Source: Clitopilus passeckerianus
Lineage: Eukaryota; Basidiomycota; Agaricomycetes; Agaricales; Entolomataceae
Assembly (NCBI GenBank): GCA_944990035.1
Contig: CALYLX010000128.1
Location: 1-64,000 of the forward strand
DNA: 64,000 nucleotides
Reading direction: 5' to 3'
Below are positions 43,887-54,126 of this stretch, one piece after another. Numbering within the stretch: the stretch's first letter is position 1; each line of letters begins with the position of its first letter. A program made the position numbers and the translations under genes. The notes under the pieces were generated by a model. The model did no database searches. It saw nothing but the letters and a program-made list of their open reading frames with translations, and was not told where the DNA came from.

Positions 43887-45447
43887 CTAAAACCAGATTC
43901 CACCCTGAAGTTTACTAACTATTTTGTGCCCAAATATTTGTACCTTCGGATCTAATGTTTCATACGTTTTCCTTCCTAATGACCTGGTCAGGTCACTGCA
44001 AATGCATGGATCAACGAAGTTCCTTGCCTGATACTCATCGCTATCCAGCGATCTTTTCAGTGAAGGGGGATCTATCTCCATCGCATTGGTGGCATCTCGA
44101 GAGCACTGCCATACATGTAGTTTGGCGTCTTCGCCACCAGTGACAATCACGCCGTTCTAGACACAGACATTTCACGTCAAAAATTCTCCGTTAGTCAAGG
44201 AAACAGCTTCGCACCTCTTCATCGAACAACAAAGAGCGCACAACACCAACATGACCGGACGACCATGTGTTATGAAGTGTCCACGATGCATCAGATTTTG
44301 AGAGGTCGGAATTAGAGAGAAGGGCAACATCTCCTCTGAGACTCCTTTAGTACGGTATCTCTCAGCAAGAGATAAGAGATGGACGTACTCGTTAGAACCA
44401 ACGAAGACACCCAATTTCGAATTCGTGATGCGGTTGTTTGAGCACGAAATCAAATAGTCCGTGACCCAAGTCTGCTCGCCGTGCAGCGCAGGGTTACGTA
44501 TGTCTTGACTTGAACATCGGTCGAGCTGAGAGGGAGCGGCGTAGTTGTGAGATCTAGGCAAGGGCGTCAAGAAGCTGAATAAGTTCACCTCACTCGTCCA
44601 GGTACTGAACGTTTCCATGTCGCTTGAAGCCCAGATCGCAGGTCCTTGAGGTGATATATCACCTGTCCAGCCAACCTGCGCAATACTGCATCCCCAATTA
44701 CCAACCTGAATAACCGCCTCGTCCTCGTCGTCTTCCTCAGCGTTCGATAGACTGATCAACCCATCAGCTGAACCAGACAGGACGACATTGGAAGCAAGGC
44801 CGGATCCAGATGACGCAAAAGAAATTGAAGTAATATCATCTGAATGTGTAGAGGAGTGTTTTCGTAGCTGTTTGGATGGTTGTCGTGGGTCCCTGGGAAG
44901 TAAGATCAACCAGATGTAGGATGGAGGTGTGAGAATGTTTCGACTTACCAGAACACAATGAGAGCGTCTTCACCCTGTAACTCAGTCCCTGCCGCAACGA
45001 TCAATCGATTTTCGGAGATGTTGCAGCAGAACAAAGGTTTTGAATGGTTCACTAGTCATAGTCTTTGAGCCGTCAAACTTCTGGCGTGTCAATAACTCCC
45101 GGATATTACTTACTTTGAATACCAACAGCATTGGATCTAGAGTCCCATATTTTGACACTGCCATCCTTTCCCGAAGATATGAGTGTTGGTCCTGGCAGAT
45201 TTCCAGTAGCAGAAACTGAATGCAGCGCCGTTATTGCGACATTGTGTCCAGGTAGTTTCCCGACCTCTCGCAGCGTCGTTGCGTCAAAAAGGTTGATACT
45301 ATTAACAGGTGCCGAGATGGACGTGGCGTACAACCCTGGCAGCTTAGCAATAGCCAGGAAGTAAGCTTCGGAAGATAACTGGAAAGATCTCGATGGTTGT
45401 GATGTATCTAGAAAGTTGGAAGCCTTGGAAAGCAGTGATATCGACAT
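43887..45447 (-). CDS. WD40 protein, WDR89-like
   Basis: Seven-bladed WD40 protein of unknown role. Start MSISLLSKASNFLDTSQPS. Blades: ITALHSVSATG with LISSGKDGSVKIWDSRS; CCNISENRLIVAAGTELQGEDALIVFWDPR; DDITSISFAS with VVLSGSADGLISLSN; IAQVGWTGD with IWASSDMETFSTWTSE; HVGVVRSLLFDEENGVIVTGGEDAKLHVW. The NWGCSIAQVGW block and final ENGVIVTGGEDAKLHVW fit WDR89. The C-terminal end is uncertain: an intron may start at GTATCAG or at a GC donor near 44035, and the open frame runs to 43887. It is divergent from the small membrane protein gene across about 400 bp. Confidence 0.75.
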
Positions 45448-45852
45448 TTTGTAAGGTTTCCGAGAACTCTAGCACGATCTTAGCAGCAAACTTGTCCAGA
45501 AATGCCTCCAGATATTTTTTTCAAGGTCGCACTGATGAAGGGACAAGCAAGGTTCCTAAAAATCCTTCCGCTAAGCGCCAAGGTACAGCCCATCACGTAA
45601 GCAAGAAACCGGTGTTACCAAGTGGCTGCAGTGCTTGTCTTCCATCCTTCACCTTGATTTCGTTCACAACTTTTGAGAGTCGCGATATACGCACTCACTT
45701 CTGTGTAATTCATATCCACGCGCCTAAACCTTGGCATACATTCTTTACCAACGACATTTGAACCCACTTTCACTGGCTTGACGTCGCATCTACCCCATCA
45801 GTGCAATTCAGCTTCTTGCTTTCATACATAACATTCCAGAACTGAGTTCACC
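45448..45852. promoter_or_regulatory. Divergent intergenic region
   Basis: About 400 bp between divergent start codons of the WDR89-like gene and the small membrane protein gene. No recognised motif, RNA gene or repeat. Confidence 0.4.
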
Positions 45853-46433
45853 ATGCCCAAGCCAGGTACTTACCAGACGGGCTTCTGTGCTTTTATGGTC
45901 ACTGACAACTTCATCACAGCTCCCCGCCTTCATAGACTTCCTCAACGCCTTGACTACACCTTGATACCCGCACCGCTCGGTTAGTGATATTTGCTTTGAA
46001 ATCGTCAACTTATTCAAACGTCATAACGTCAGACCTCTCACTGCCAATCACAAACGAGAAATCAGCGCTGCCTGCTATCATCGTTACGCCTTCTTCACCT
46101 TCTTCGGTCCGGGACTTTTCAATCGCCTTTCTTGCTCCCGAACCAAAGCCTTCAGCTCGCGAACGGGTTGCAACCTGGATCCGCTGGAATAAGCCCGCAG
46201 CTTCCAGCGTTAGCTGGCGCGCTCTAATCATCACATTTATCCTTATTTTTATTCTGGTTTGCCACTTTGTCACCCACCGACTCGCTGCCCAACGACCACA
46301 CCTCGAGTTTTCCGTTCAGACTGGGGAAGCCTATCTCGTTGATTCCAAAGTCAACTGGTTCGACTTCCGATCGATATTCGCTCTGAACCCTGATGCTTCT
46401 GAACTATCCACGTCTCCAACTGTATCGTCATAG
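45853..46433 (+). CDS. Small single-pass membrane protein, unknown
   Basis: Not recognised. Three exons: 45853-45865 (13 nt: MPKP and one base), 45920-45979 and 46032-46433, joined by GT-AG introns of 54 and 52 nt. All phases agree, and the junctions read PKP|APRLHRLPQRLDYTL and APL|DLSLPITNEK. The protein is about 158 residues: a Pro/Ser-rich N-terminal part with ERVATWIRWNKPAAS, one transmembrane helix (ALIITFILIFILVCHFV), then a C-terminal domain with AYLVDSKVNWFDFRSIFALNPD. Orientation is unknown. No start ATG exists without the spliced first exon, which supports the model. Confidence 0.6.
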
Positions 46434-47120
46434 TTAGAGAGCTTTACATGTTCATTTCAATGGTATCTTGGGTTGGCCTCACCTACCTGGTTACCCTTCA
46501 CCTCAGTTGAGTCTCGTTGCAAGGTAGCTATACGCACAAGTCACTTCCTACAAAGCCTTGTCAAGGTGGCGTATCCCCTTGAGTCCATGGCATTGCTCAG
46601 TCATTGTTCTAATCGCCGGGATCACGGTTGAAATTGCCTCCAGTGTCTGTCAGCACGGGATTAAAATTTCTCAGCTGCCGACCGTCCACGTCCATTGTGG
46701 TTGGGCGGAAATGAGTATTTGGATTGTTCCACCCTAGTCACCAGGTCTTGGCATCCTGCCTCAAACTTTTCCAATTCTTTTCGCGTTTAAAAAGGCAGGG
46801 AGATTTTAGCCAGGCCCCTCCCGGCCGCCATCGAACCTTTTGAAAGACTTTAACGCCCATTTCGGTGGGTTCTTATATTTTATTCGGTAAGCTTCCGAAT
46901 CGATTGATGTCTCATAACGAGAATGAGTTCTGATTGTTGATTTCACGGTAGTTCTTAGATGGTTGAAGCTCCTTCACACCATTTTCTAACCGCGGCCTCG
47001 GTGATGCCGTTGTAGACTTTCTCGCTCCTCTAAATCTCGGGCCAGCGGGAGTACTGCGGGTGATAAAAGCCCCAGCTTGTTTCCTGGCGACTCCCCGGGC
47101 GTCCCCAACTCAGTATCGAC
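46434..47120. promoter_or_regulatory. Intergenic region upstream of the MARVEL pair
   Basis: About 690 bp, one of the largest gaps in the gene island. A TATA-like GATAAAAG lies at 47062-47069, about 55 bp before the ATG at 47121. Otherwise nothing recognised. Confidence 0.4.
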
Positions 47121-48056
47121 ATGCCTTCTATGGGGGCCATTCATACTGTCCTTCCCAGTAAATCTTTTATCGTACCCCTATCTATCATAACTGACACACT
47201 TTGACCAGCTGTTACTCTTGTGTCTTCAATCGTTTTGTTTGTCTTCGTTGGCCACTTTTCGCGTCGCATAATTTCGACGGAGCTTCCTGCATACGGCCTC
47301 CCTCTTTTCGCTCCATTGGCTCTTGCTACCTCCGGTTTTACCATTTTGTCCTTGATTCCATTGTAGGTTTTACATCGATCTTGTTTCTTCCGCGCCTGAT
47401 TCCTGCACAATTCAACAGACTTGTAACGGGTTCCAGGCGACGGAAATCAGCTGATCGTGCTACAAATGTACTACGAATGGTCTGGCTTGGTAAAACCAGG
47501 TTTTTAGATAAAAGTCTCACCTCGTTCTTACCTGCCTTGTAGGAATACTCAGCGGAATGTGGGCCATAACTGGCGTGGCTACAACGTGTGGAAACTTTCG
47601 GACGCAGGTGAATAGTAAGTCTTCCGTGGCATTTGACGGATAAGCCTCGTATTGACTATTGGACTTCCAGCATTTTCGCCACTCTTGCGCGACGAAGCAT
47701 ATATAATCCAGACTGTGAGTTACCTCAACGGGTTACTTGGTAAGTGTCATCTTCTACATAATCAAGCGTTCCTTATCAAGTCGTTATCGGTAGTTTGGTT
47801 GTATATCGGTACCTCGGTGGTATGTAGCATCAAGTGCGCAAGACAACTAAAGGATGTCGAGGCTATAGGAAAGTCAGCCTATTTGACGGATCGATTTGAG
47901 CTCTCCCTCACTCTATCGTCTTCGGCGCTAAAACTAGTTGATTGTCAAAACCGGTCTTCATGCCCTACATATTTCACACATGAAATCATCTCCGTTGCTT
48001 GGCCGTTAAGCTCGAGAAACCTTCCCTCGACAGACGTCCCGAAAAACTCTATTTGA
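47121..48056 (+). CDS. MARVEL-like tetraspan membrane protein, copy 1
   Basis: A four-helix membrane protein similar in layout to its downstream neighbour. Exon 1 is MPSMGAIHTVLP (47121-47157). The next exon gives TVTLVSSIVLFVFVGHF (TM1) and LFAPLALATSGFTILSLIPL (TM2). After an intron ending CAACAG come VTGSRRRKSADRATNVLRMVWLG and ILSGMWAITGVAT (TM3), then AFSPLLRDEAYIIQTVSYLNGLL and VWLYIGTSVVCSIKCAR (TM4). These match position by position the pattern of copy 2 (RSRKGAITSMIIVELGWLG; ILWVASAGSAS; EVKAIQAFGYLNW). The C-terminal tail of about 90 residues is Ser/Leu-rich. Likely at plasma membrane or vesicles; function unknown. Five introns of about 50-60 nt. Confidence 0.6.
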
Positions 48057-48574
48057 CTGAAAGAAAAGGCATCCTATGTTGCCAGTGGCTGAGCTGGGTT
48101 GAAGTCTGACAACCGCTCTCAACGTTTCACAAGTCCCAACTATGATAGCAAACTTGGGCGCTGCACTTTGTTCTCTCATAAGACTCATATATCATTGACT
48201 ATCATCTCTTACCAGGCTTGTTGCTATGGTCATTGTATCATACTGGCATGAGGCAACCACATTTGCAAACTCGGAAAAAGGAAACAGATCCGCCTTTCAC
48301 GGCGCAACTATGGCCAAGAAGTATTCTGCCTACCTGCTGCTCATGTTGTGCGACAAGCCGGCGAAGCACTCCCATATTCGTCTGTCGTCAATCAATCATC
48401 CTTGACAAGGATCTGCGAAATCACCCTGATCCAAATTTAACCTTGTCCTCGAAAAGGGGCTGGGACAGGGCTGGGAAACCAGACTCGCACACCTGTGCGT
48501 AGTATAAGATACTCTGGCATCGATAATTTCCCTCCAAGTTACTTCCCCCTCCTGCCGTTGATCCTGCTCTAGCC
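48057..48574. promoter_or_regulatory. Intergenic region between the MARVEL copies
   Basis: About 520 bp, no gene. TATAAGAT at 48503-48510 lies about 65 bp upstream of the copy 2 ATG, close to the spacing of the TATA-like box before copy 1. Confidence 0.4.
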
Positions 48575-49460
48575 ATGTCTAGTACACTCATTACTGTTCG
48601 TCTCGCTGTCATGGGTAAATATAGTTCATATACCTTACAGCGGTGCTGGAATCTCACCTCCCACTAGGGGTTGTATCCCTCTTTTCTCTCATCATGCTTG
48701 GAGTTGCCTCCCACTTTGCCAGCCTGACAAGTGCCGGCGGTTTCTATTTTTCGTTTGCCGCATTGTCGATCGCAACCTCTGTTCTCACCCTCCTAAGCCT
48801 TCCCGCAATGTATGTACTGCAGCTCTCCATACCTTCTGGTCTAAGTTAATTCTCGTTTTAGGATTGTTCTTGACAGATCTCGGAAAGGGGCAATCACCTC
48901 CATGATCATCGTGGAACTTGGTTGGCTAGGTAAGAGGCAGAATTTCCCTCCTTTCACTCCATCGTTTTCTCACAGAAGGCATACAGGGTTCCTCGGCATT
49001 CTCTGGGTAGCTAGCGCTGGTAGCGCCTCCTCGGCGATCTTTGGTTACACTGGGTCCTGCCGTTCCTCCGATTGTAAGCCGATTTATGGGTACTCGGTCT
49101 TCCGCTACTGACACACGATAGCTTTTGCCTCCACAATTTGCAACGAGGTGAAGGCAATCCAAGCATTTGGTTATCTTAACTGGCTCGCACGTTAGTGATA
49201 CTGATCCATTGTATGTTGCGAAACTAAAGAAACGTTTGGTAGTCTGGGGATACGTCGTCGCCCTCCTGGTATTCAGCGTCATGGCGGTCAATCGCGGACA
49301 GAATGGTGTTTGGACTCAAGCAGTTAAGGACACTGATTTCGGGGCTGGGAACAACACTGGTATTGGGGCCACCCAACAAGTACAGCAAATTTATGTCCCA
49401 CCTAACCCTCAAGCTGTCCCTGTCCAGCCAAATAACTACCAGATGCATTCGCAGGTCTGA
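48575..49460 (+). CDS. MARVEL-like tetraspan membrane protein, copy 2
   Basis: Exon 1 starts MSSTLITVRLAVM. After a short intron the frame gives AVLESHLPLGVVSLFSLIMLGVASHF (TM1), FYFSFAALSIATSVLTLLSLPAM (TM2), a basic linker (VLDRSRKGAITSMI), FLGILWVASAGSASSAIF (TM3), CNEVKAIQAFGYLNWLA, then VWGYVVALLVFSVMAVN (TM4). A Gln/Pro-rich cytoplasmic-type tail ends NNYQMHSQV. The four helices with a conserved block before TM4 fit MARVEL domain proteins of membrane microdomains. Introns follow LPAM, follow GWLG and lie near 49076-49120 and 49175-49205. Start ATG 48575 is supported by exact splice phase. Confidence 0.72.
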
Positions 49461-49780
49461 ATTCCTAAAGACAGCTTCGACCCCAATCAGACCCACTTAA
49501 TTATTACATCCTAACCATATTTATTTCTGCGCCATTCCTTGTTTTTTTCTCCCTAGGAAAATACATCAGAGATGTGTTTCTCCTGGCTCAATCTAGGAGT
49601 GTAGATCAATGGTTTTTGTCGCCATTTAGTACCATTAGATCTGTAACAGACAAAAGAGATACTTTCATGATCAGCTACTTTCAAAATGCATAACCCTAGC
49701 CAAACTTTAGGACCAACTTGAAGCCATTCCGCTTCACACGGAACTGAGAATGCGCGCCAGCGTGACCGTGACGATTCCCA
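49461..49780. promoter_or_regulatory. Intergenic region before SCO1
   Basis: About 320 bp holding the 3' UTR of MARVEL copy 2 and the SCO1 promoter. Nothing specific recognised. Confidence 0.35.
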
Positions 49781-50753
49781 ATGTTTTCCCGTTGCTCATT
49801 CCGATGTCGAACTCTCTATGAGACTGGTCTTCACCGACCTTTAGCTTCGTCCAAGCGACTTCCGTCTATTCCTTCACAAGCTCGCTCCCAGCTATCCCAA
49901 AAACGATGTGCTTCAAGTCTTAGAGAAAGAAGTACCGTCGGCGTACGTTTCCGCTCCGGATTCCAGATTCATCTTCTCAATGGCATATGCTTTCTAGGTC
50001 TTTACGCCTGTATCTGCAGCCCTTTTCGTAGCAACAGGAGTGGGTCTGTTCTTCTACTTTAGGCATGAAAAACAGCAACTGCTGGAACGGAAAGGTGGAT
50101 GCGCATTTTGTCTCAACCCGACTTACATCTTACTGACCTGAGAAACCACTAGAACAAGAACGTGCTAGCAAGCAGTACGGCAGACCAAAGCTTGGCGGTC
50201 CTTTCTCGCTGATCACCCCCGAGGGAACAATGTTCACTGACCAGGACTTGCTCGGGAAATGGTCGTTGGTCTACTTTGGTTTCACCAATTGCCCAGATAT
50301 TTGCCCTCAGGAATTGGACAAGATGACGGATGTCCTGAATGTGATTGGTGAGCCTCAATCTACTCTTATGTTTGACCCCTCCCTGACGCGTTTTTAGAGG
50401 GTGGCCATGGCAAAATCTTCCAACCTGTATTCATCTCTGTTGACCCTGCACGAGATACACCAAAAAGGATTGGGCGATACCTCAAGGACTTCCATTCATC
50501 CTTCATCGGTCTCGTAGGCTCGTGGGATGCGACAAAGACTGTGTGCAAAGCATACCGTGTCTATTTCTCGACGCCTCCAAACGCGGACCCAAACGGCGAC
50601 TATCTGGTGGATCATTCCATTTTCGTTTACCTCATGGACCCTGAGGGTAATTTCGTCGAGGCGTTCGGTCAGAGCGTTCAAAAAGAGCAGATTATCGAGA
50701 AAGTTGGGGAATTCCTCAATGAATGGAAGAAGGAGAAGGGAAAATCCGCCTAG
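49781..50753 (+). CDS. SCO1: Mitochondrial copper chaperone Sco1/Sco2
   Basis: Delivers copper to the CuA site of cytochrome oxidase subunit 2 in the inner membrane. The N-terminus is a basic presequence ([29 protein letters not shown]). The transmembrane helix [15 protein letters not shown] lies after an intron. The thioredoxin-like domain follows: [23 protein letters not shown], then the copper motif CPDICP in [31 protein letters not shown] and the third ligand His in [15 protein letters not shown]. It ends with [13 protein letters not shown]. Four exons with introns near 49942-50000, 50092-50150 and 50346-50397. Confidence 0.94.
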
Positions 50754-51067
50754 ATTTAGAGAGCTCTCAGCTTTGTACTAGCGTACTAATATTGTAATAC
50801 ACGTCCAGCTCACCTGTATACTCAGCACCTGTATACTCAGCCCTCATGTCCAGCATTGGCTGAATGGAGTTGGCGAACGTTCGGCTGGTAGGTCGTGGGC
50901 CTCCTTCCTATTTGGGAATTTACATACATAGGGATTGGGGCGCCCCTGCCCTTTTTCTCTCAACGGCCACGTTCACTGTTAACCTTCATAGAAGCTGGGT
51001 ATGTACCAAGACTCGTTCTTGCCTCTGGACTGTCCACTGACGCGACGTTTAGGGATAGTGCATAAGG
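50754..51067. promoter_or_regulatory. SCO1-ALE1 intergenic region with a tandem 15-mer
   Basis: Two exact tandem copies of ACCTGTATACTCAGC lie at 50812-50841. Otherwise unremarkable. Confidence 0.5.
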
Positions 51068-53043
51068 ATGGACGCGCTTTTCCAACCGCTCGCCGACATG
51101 GTTGGTGCCAGCGTAGACCAGATTAAGGTGAGTTGTCACCTGTTATTGGAAATAGAGCACTCTGTGACGCAAAATGGCATGTTCTCTAGCTGATATCATG
51201 CCTGCTCGTCGCATACCCACTGGGCAGTATCTATGTCCGCATACCTACGAGCTCGCCGAACTTGCGTCACTTGTTCAGCATTGCCGTCGCAATCTTCTTT
51301 TTCTTCCCAGTCTTGAAGATCTATTCCGCCTTCTTCCAGTTGCTCGCAAGTATTCTGGGCACCTACTTCATTGCAAGGTTTGATCAAAGCTCTCGCATGC
51401 CCTGGGTCGTATTCGTGTACGTGACAACACCGAAATGCTCATTTGCAGCTCAACTGATGAATTTCATCCAGTTTCGTCATGGGCCATCTCACTGTCAAGT
51501 ATGTTGAATAACTACACCACATCTGCCGAGTTCTGACTGTTTCTCCAGCCATGTTATTCGGGCTATCTATGGGCTTAGCTACGAGACCATTGAAGTTACC
51601 GGACCTCAGATGGTGTTGACCATGAAGCTTACCACTTTCGCATGGAACGTTTACGATGGTCGTAGGCCTGTTGTTGTACGTGTCTTTGTTGCGTCACTAT
51701 GTTTCGTCGAGCTAACGATACGACTTCCAGGACTTGGACAAGTGGCAGACCGAGAAACGCATTGTTGACTACCCGTCCATAATCGAATTCCTTGGTTACT
51801 CGTGAGTTACTTCCTCATGCCTTGGCTCGCGTGTCATTCCTAATGCGTATACGTAGGTTTTACTTCCCTGGTATGCTCGTTGGACCCTACCTCGACTTGG
51901 CCGAATACCGTGCTGTCGTTACTGGTGCTCTATTCCAAGATGCTAAAGTCAAGGAGAAGATTGGCGCACGCCGGCTCCCATCACACAGGAAGCGAGCCGC
52001 CTATTCCCGCCTCTTCATGGGTCTTGTCTACCTCGGAATCTTTGTTGTTTTCGGAGGTTCAAACAACTTCTCTACTGCTTTGACTCCCTGGTTCATGAAG
52101 CATGACCTCTATGTTCGGTAGGTCGTATTGCCATAATCCCACTGGCAACAGCTGACTGTGTGATAAAGCGTTGTCCTTTTCCAACTTTACGGTTTCCTAG
52201 AGCGATGCAAGTACTACGCCATTTGGACTCTCACCGAGGTATGTGGTGCTTCTATCATATTATGTCTGCTCTATGCTCACACGCTCTCGATGTAGGGTGC
52301 CAGCATCGTGACTGGCCTTGGTTTCACCGGCTTCTCCCCTTCTGGAGCGCCGACATGGGATGGTGCTGCCAATGTCAAGGTTCTCTGGATTGAGATACCT
52401 TCTAACTTCAAGACCCTCCTCGATTCTTGGAACATGAAGACCAACGTTTGGCTCAGGGAGTGTGTTTACAAGCGTATTACACCCAAGGGCAAGAAGCCAG
52501 GATTCTCCAGTAGCATGATCACTTTCCTTACTAGCGCCTTCTGGGTAAGCATCTCTATTTACACCGATCAAGAATTGTCATTGACCATGTCCTCAGCATG
52601 GAATTGCTGCCGGCTACTATCTCACATTCTTGTTCGGCGGTTTCATTACCACTGCTGCCCGCCTCGTCCGCACCAACGTCAGGCCCTTCTTCCTTCCCCC
52701 TCCCGGCAAAAAGGAGAGTGATGCCAAGGAGCTTTATGATATCTTCGGAACCCTTGTTTCCGTCATCATTCTCAACTACGCAGCTTCCCCCTTCATGCTC
52801 CTCTCGCTTAAGGACTCCTTCACGGTCTGGGGTCGTTTGGGCTGGTATGGTCACGTCATCATCGGTGGAGGACTCCTGTTCTTCTATAGCGGAGGCCAGA
52901 AATGGCTCAGGGGATTGCAGGTACGCAAGGGACTCCTTGCGGACAAGAAGTCCCCCGATACTAGCGGCACTAGTACACCTGTGGGCGAGAAGACCTTCGT
53001 TATGCCTCCTTCGCTCGACCAGGTCGTTCCTCCCAAAAAGTAA
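51068..53043 (+). CDS. ALE1: MBOAT-family lysophospholipid acyltransferase
   Basis: A multi-pass ER enzyme that re-acylates lysophospholipids in the Lands cycle. It starts MDALFQPLADMVGASVDQIK, then multiple hydrophobic helices (LISCLLVAYPLGSIYV; LFSIAVAIFFFFPVLKIYSAFF). Family blocks: PWVVFV|FVMGHLTVNHV, PQMVLTMKLTTFAWNVYDGRRP, PSIIEFLGYSFYFPGMLVGPYLDLAEY, GLGFTGFSPSG, WNMKTNVWLRECVYKRI and the catalytic histidine block LTSAFWHGIAAGYYLTFLFGG. The end is a Lys/Ser/Pro-rich tail, VVPPKK, which resembles a dilysine-type ER signal. Nine or so exons. The size (about 500 residues) fits yeast Ale1. Confidence 0.92.
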
Positions 53044-53507
53044 ATGTTGATTGACCCTACATCGACCTAGATCTTCGTCTTCTAGGGACGATCCTTGGAA
53101 TTTATCTTGCTTTTGAACAGCAACACTCAGTAATCATAGATCCTACTACCTGCTTATCTACGTCTTGTAATCGAAGTACCTCGTAGCAATTCCATTTGTT
53201 GCAAGGCCTTCAACTCCATGCAAGACTCCATAAGTAGGAATCTCCGTCTCCGCTCACCTGTAATGACAACCCCATTTGGGCATAACCACCAAGTGTCGTC
53301 ATACTTGTGGCTCGGAGCGGGAACCCTGACGCTACTTGACGTCCTGTGGGGGTTTTGCTGTGCAAATGTCGTAGCATGCACATGTATGTGGGAGCTGCTA
53401 CTCTCCACCAAAATAAATGTATAAAAGGTCGCGACCCAACGGCGTAGAGAAACATTAACAACTCTCTCACAATCAATCATATCAACACTCCAATTCAAAT
53501 CATAGAC
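53044..53507. promoter_or_regulatory. ALE1 3' UTR and promoter of the small basic protein gene
   Basis: Intergenic, about 460 bp. It contains the TATA box listed separately; no other gene. Confidence 0.45.
53420..53428 (+). promoter_or_regulatory. TATA box of the small basic protein gene
   Basis: TATAAAAGG, 80 bp before the ATG at 53508 and the best TATA match in the gene island. It suggests a strongly or inducibly expressed gene. Confidence 0.6.
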
Positions 53508-53947
53508 ATGCCTCTCTTTGCTCGCACTGCTCACCGCACCCATCCCACCATCACCACCACTCGCCCTAAGCGTAGGGGTCTCTTCCATCGTAGAGATAAA
53601 GACCGGGTTGCCGGCGGCTACAGTCAGTCCTATCTTCCGAAGTCCTTTGGCTCATTTTCTCACAAAAGTTTTGCAGAGGCTGCTCTTGCCAACCCAAGGA
53701 CCACAAGGTCAGGCCGAAAGCATGCAAAACATGAGCTGAAGGTTATGGTAAGCCTCATTCTACGATTTTGAATGGCCCAATTATTGACTCTCTTCTCCAG
53801 GGCCGAGGTCGTGAAGCCCATGTCCCGCTAATGACCAGGATCAAGCGTACTTTGGGCATTCGTTCAACACCTAGAGCTAAACGTCAGCATCACACGACGA
53901 CGAGTACCACTGCACGTCGCGGTATCTTCAGCAGGAGGAAGTACTGA
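53508..53947 (+). CDS. Small, very basic protein of unknown function
   Basis: Three exons (53508 to about 53625, about 53689-53748, about 53802-53947) splice to a roughly 108-residue protein beginning MPLFARTAHRTHPT. It has RGLFHRRDKDRVAGGY|KAALANPRTTRSGRKHAKHELK, then GRGREAHVPLMTRIKRTLGIRS and an Arg/Thr-rich end FSRRKY. The splice phases are exact. I recall proteins of this type being widespread in basidiomycetes without a known role, but cannot verify that here. The Arg/Lys-rich ends suggest binding to nucleic acid or to an acidic partner. It converges on the secreted hydrolase gene. Confidence 0.65.
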
Positions 53948-54126
53948 ACACCTCCCGCCGGATCCATGACTTATTGAACACTTCTACCTATCTTACATAC
54001 CCTGTTTGTAATATCCCTCGATGATACCCGTGGCCATTGAATGAGGATATCTGAATCTCTCGAAATTTGTGCAACGAATGTAAGAAAAGTCACAATATCA
54101 TTTATCCGGTCAAATACCAATACAGT

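Noticed and set aside
47121..53043. A functional gene cluster linking the MARVEL pair, SCO1 and ALE1
   Set aside because: The products act in different compartments and pathways, and nothing shared beyond strand supports co-regulation.
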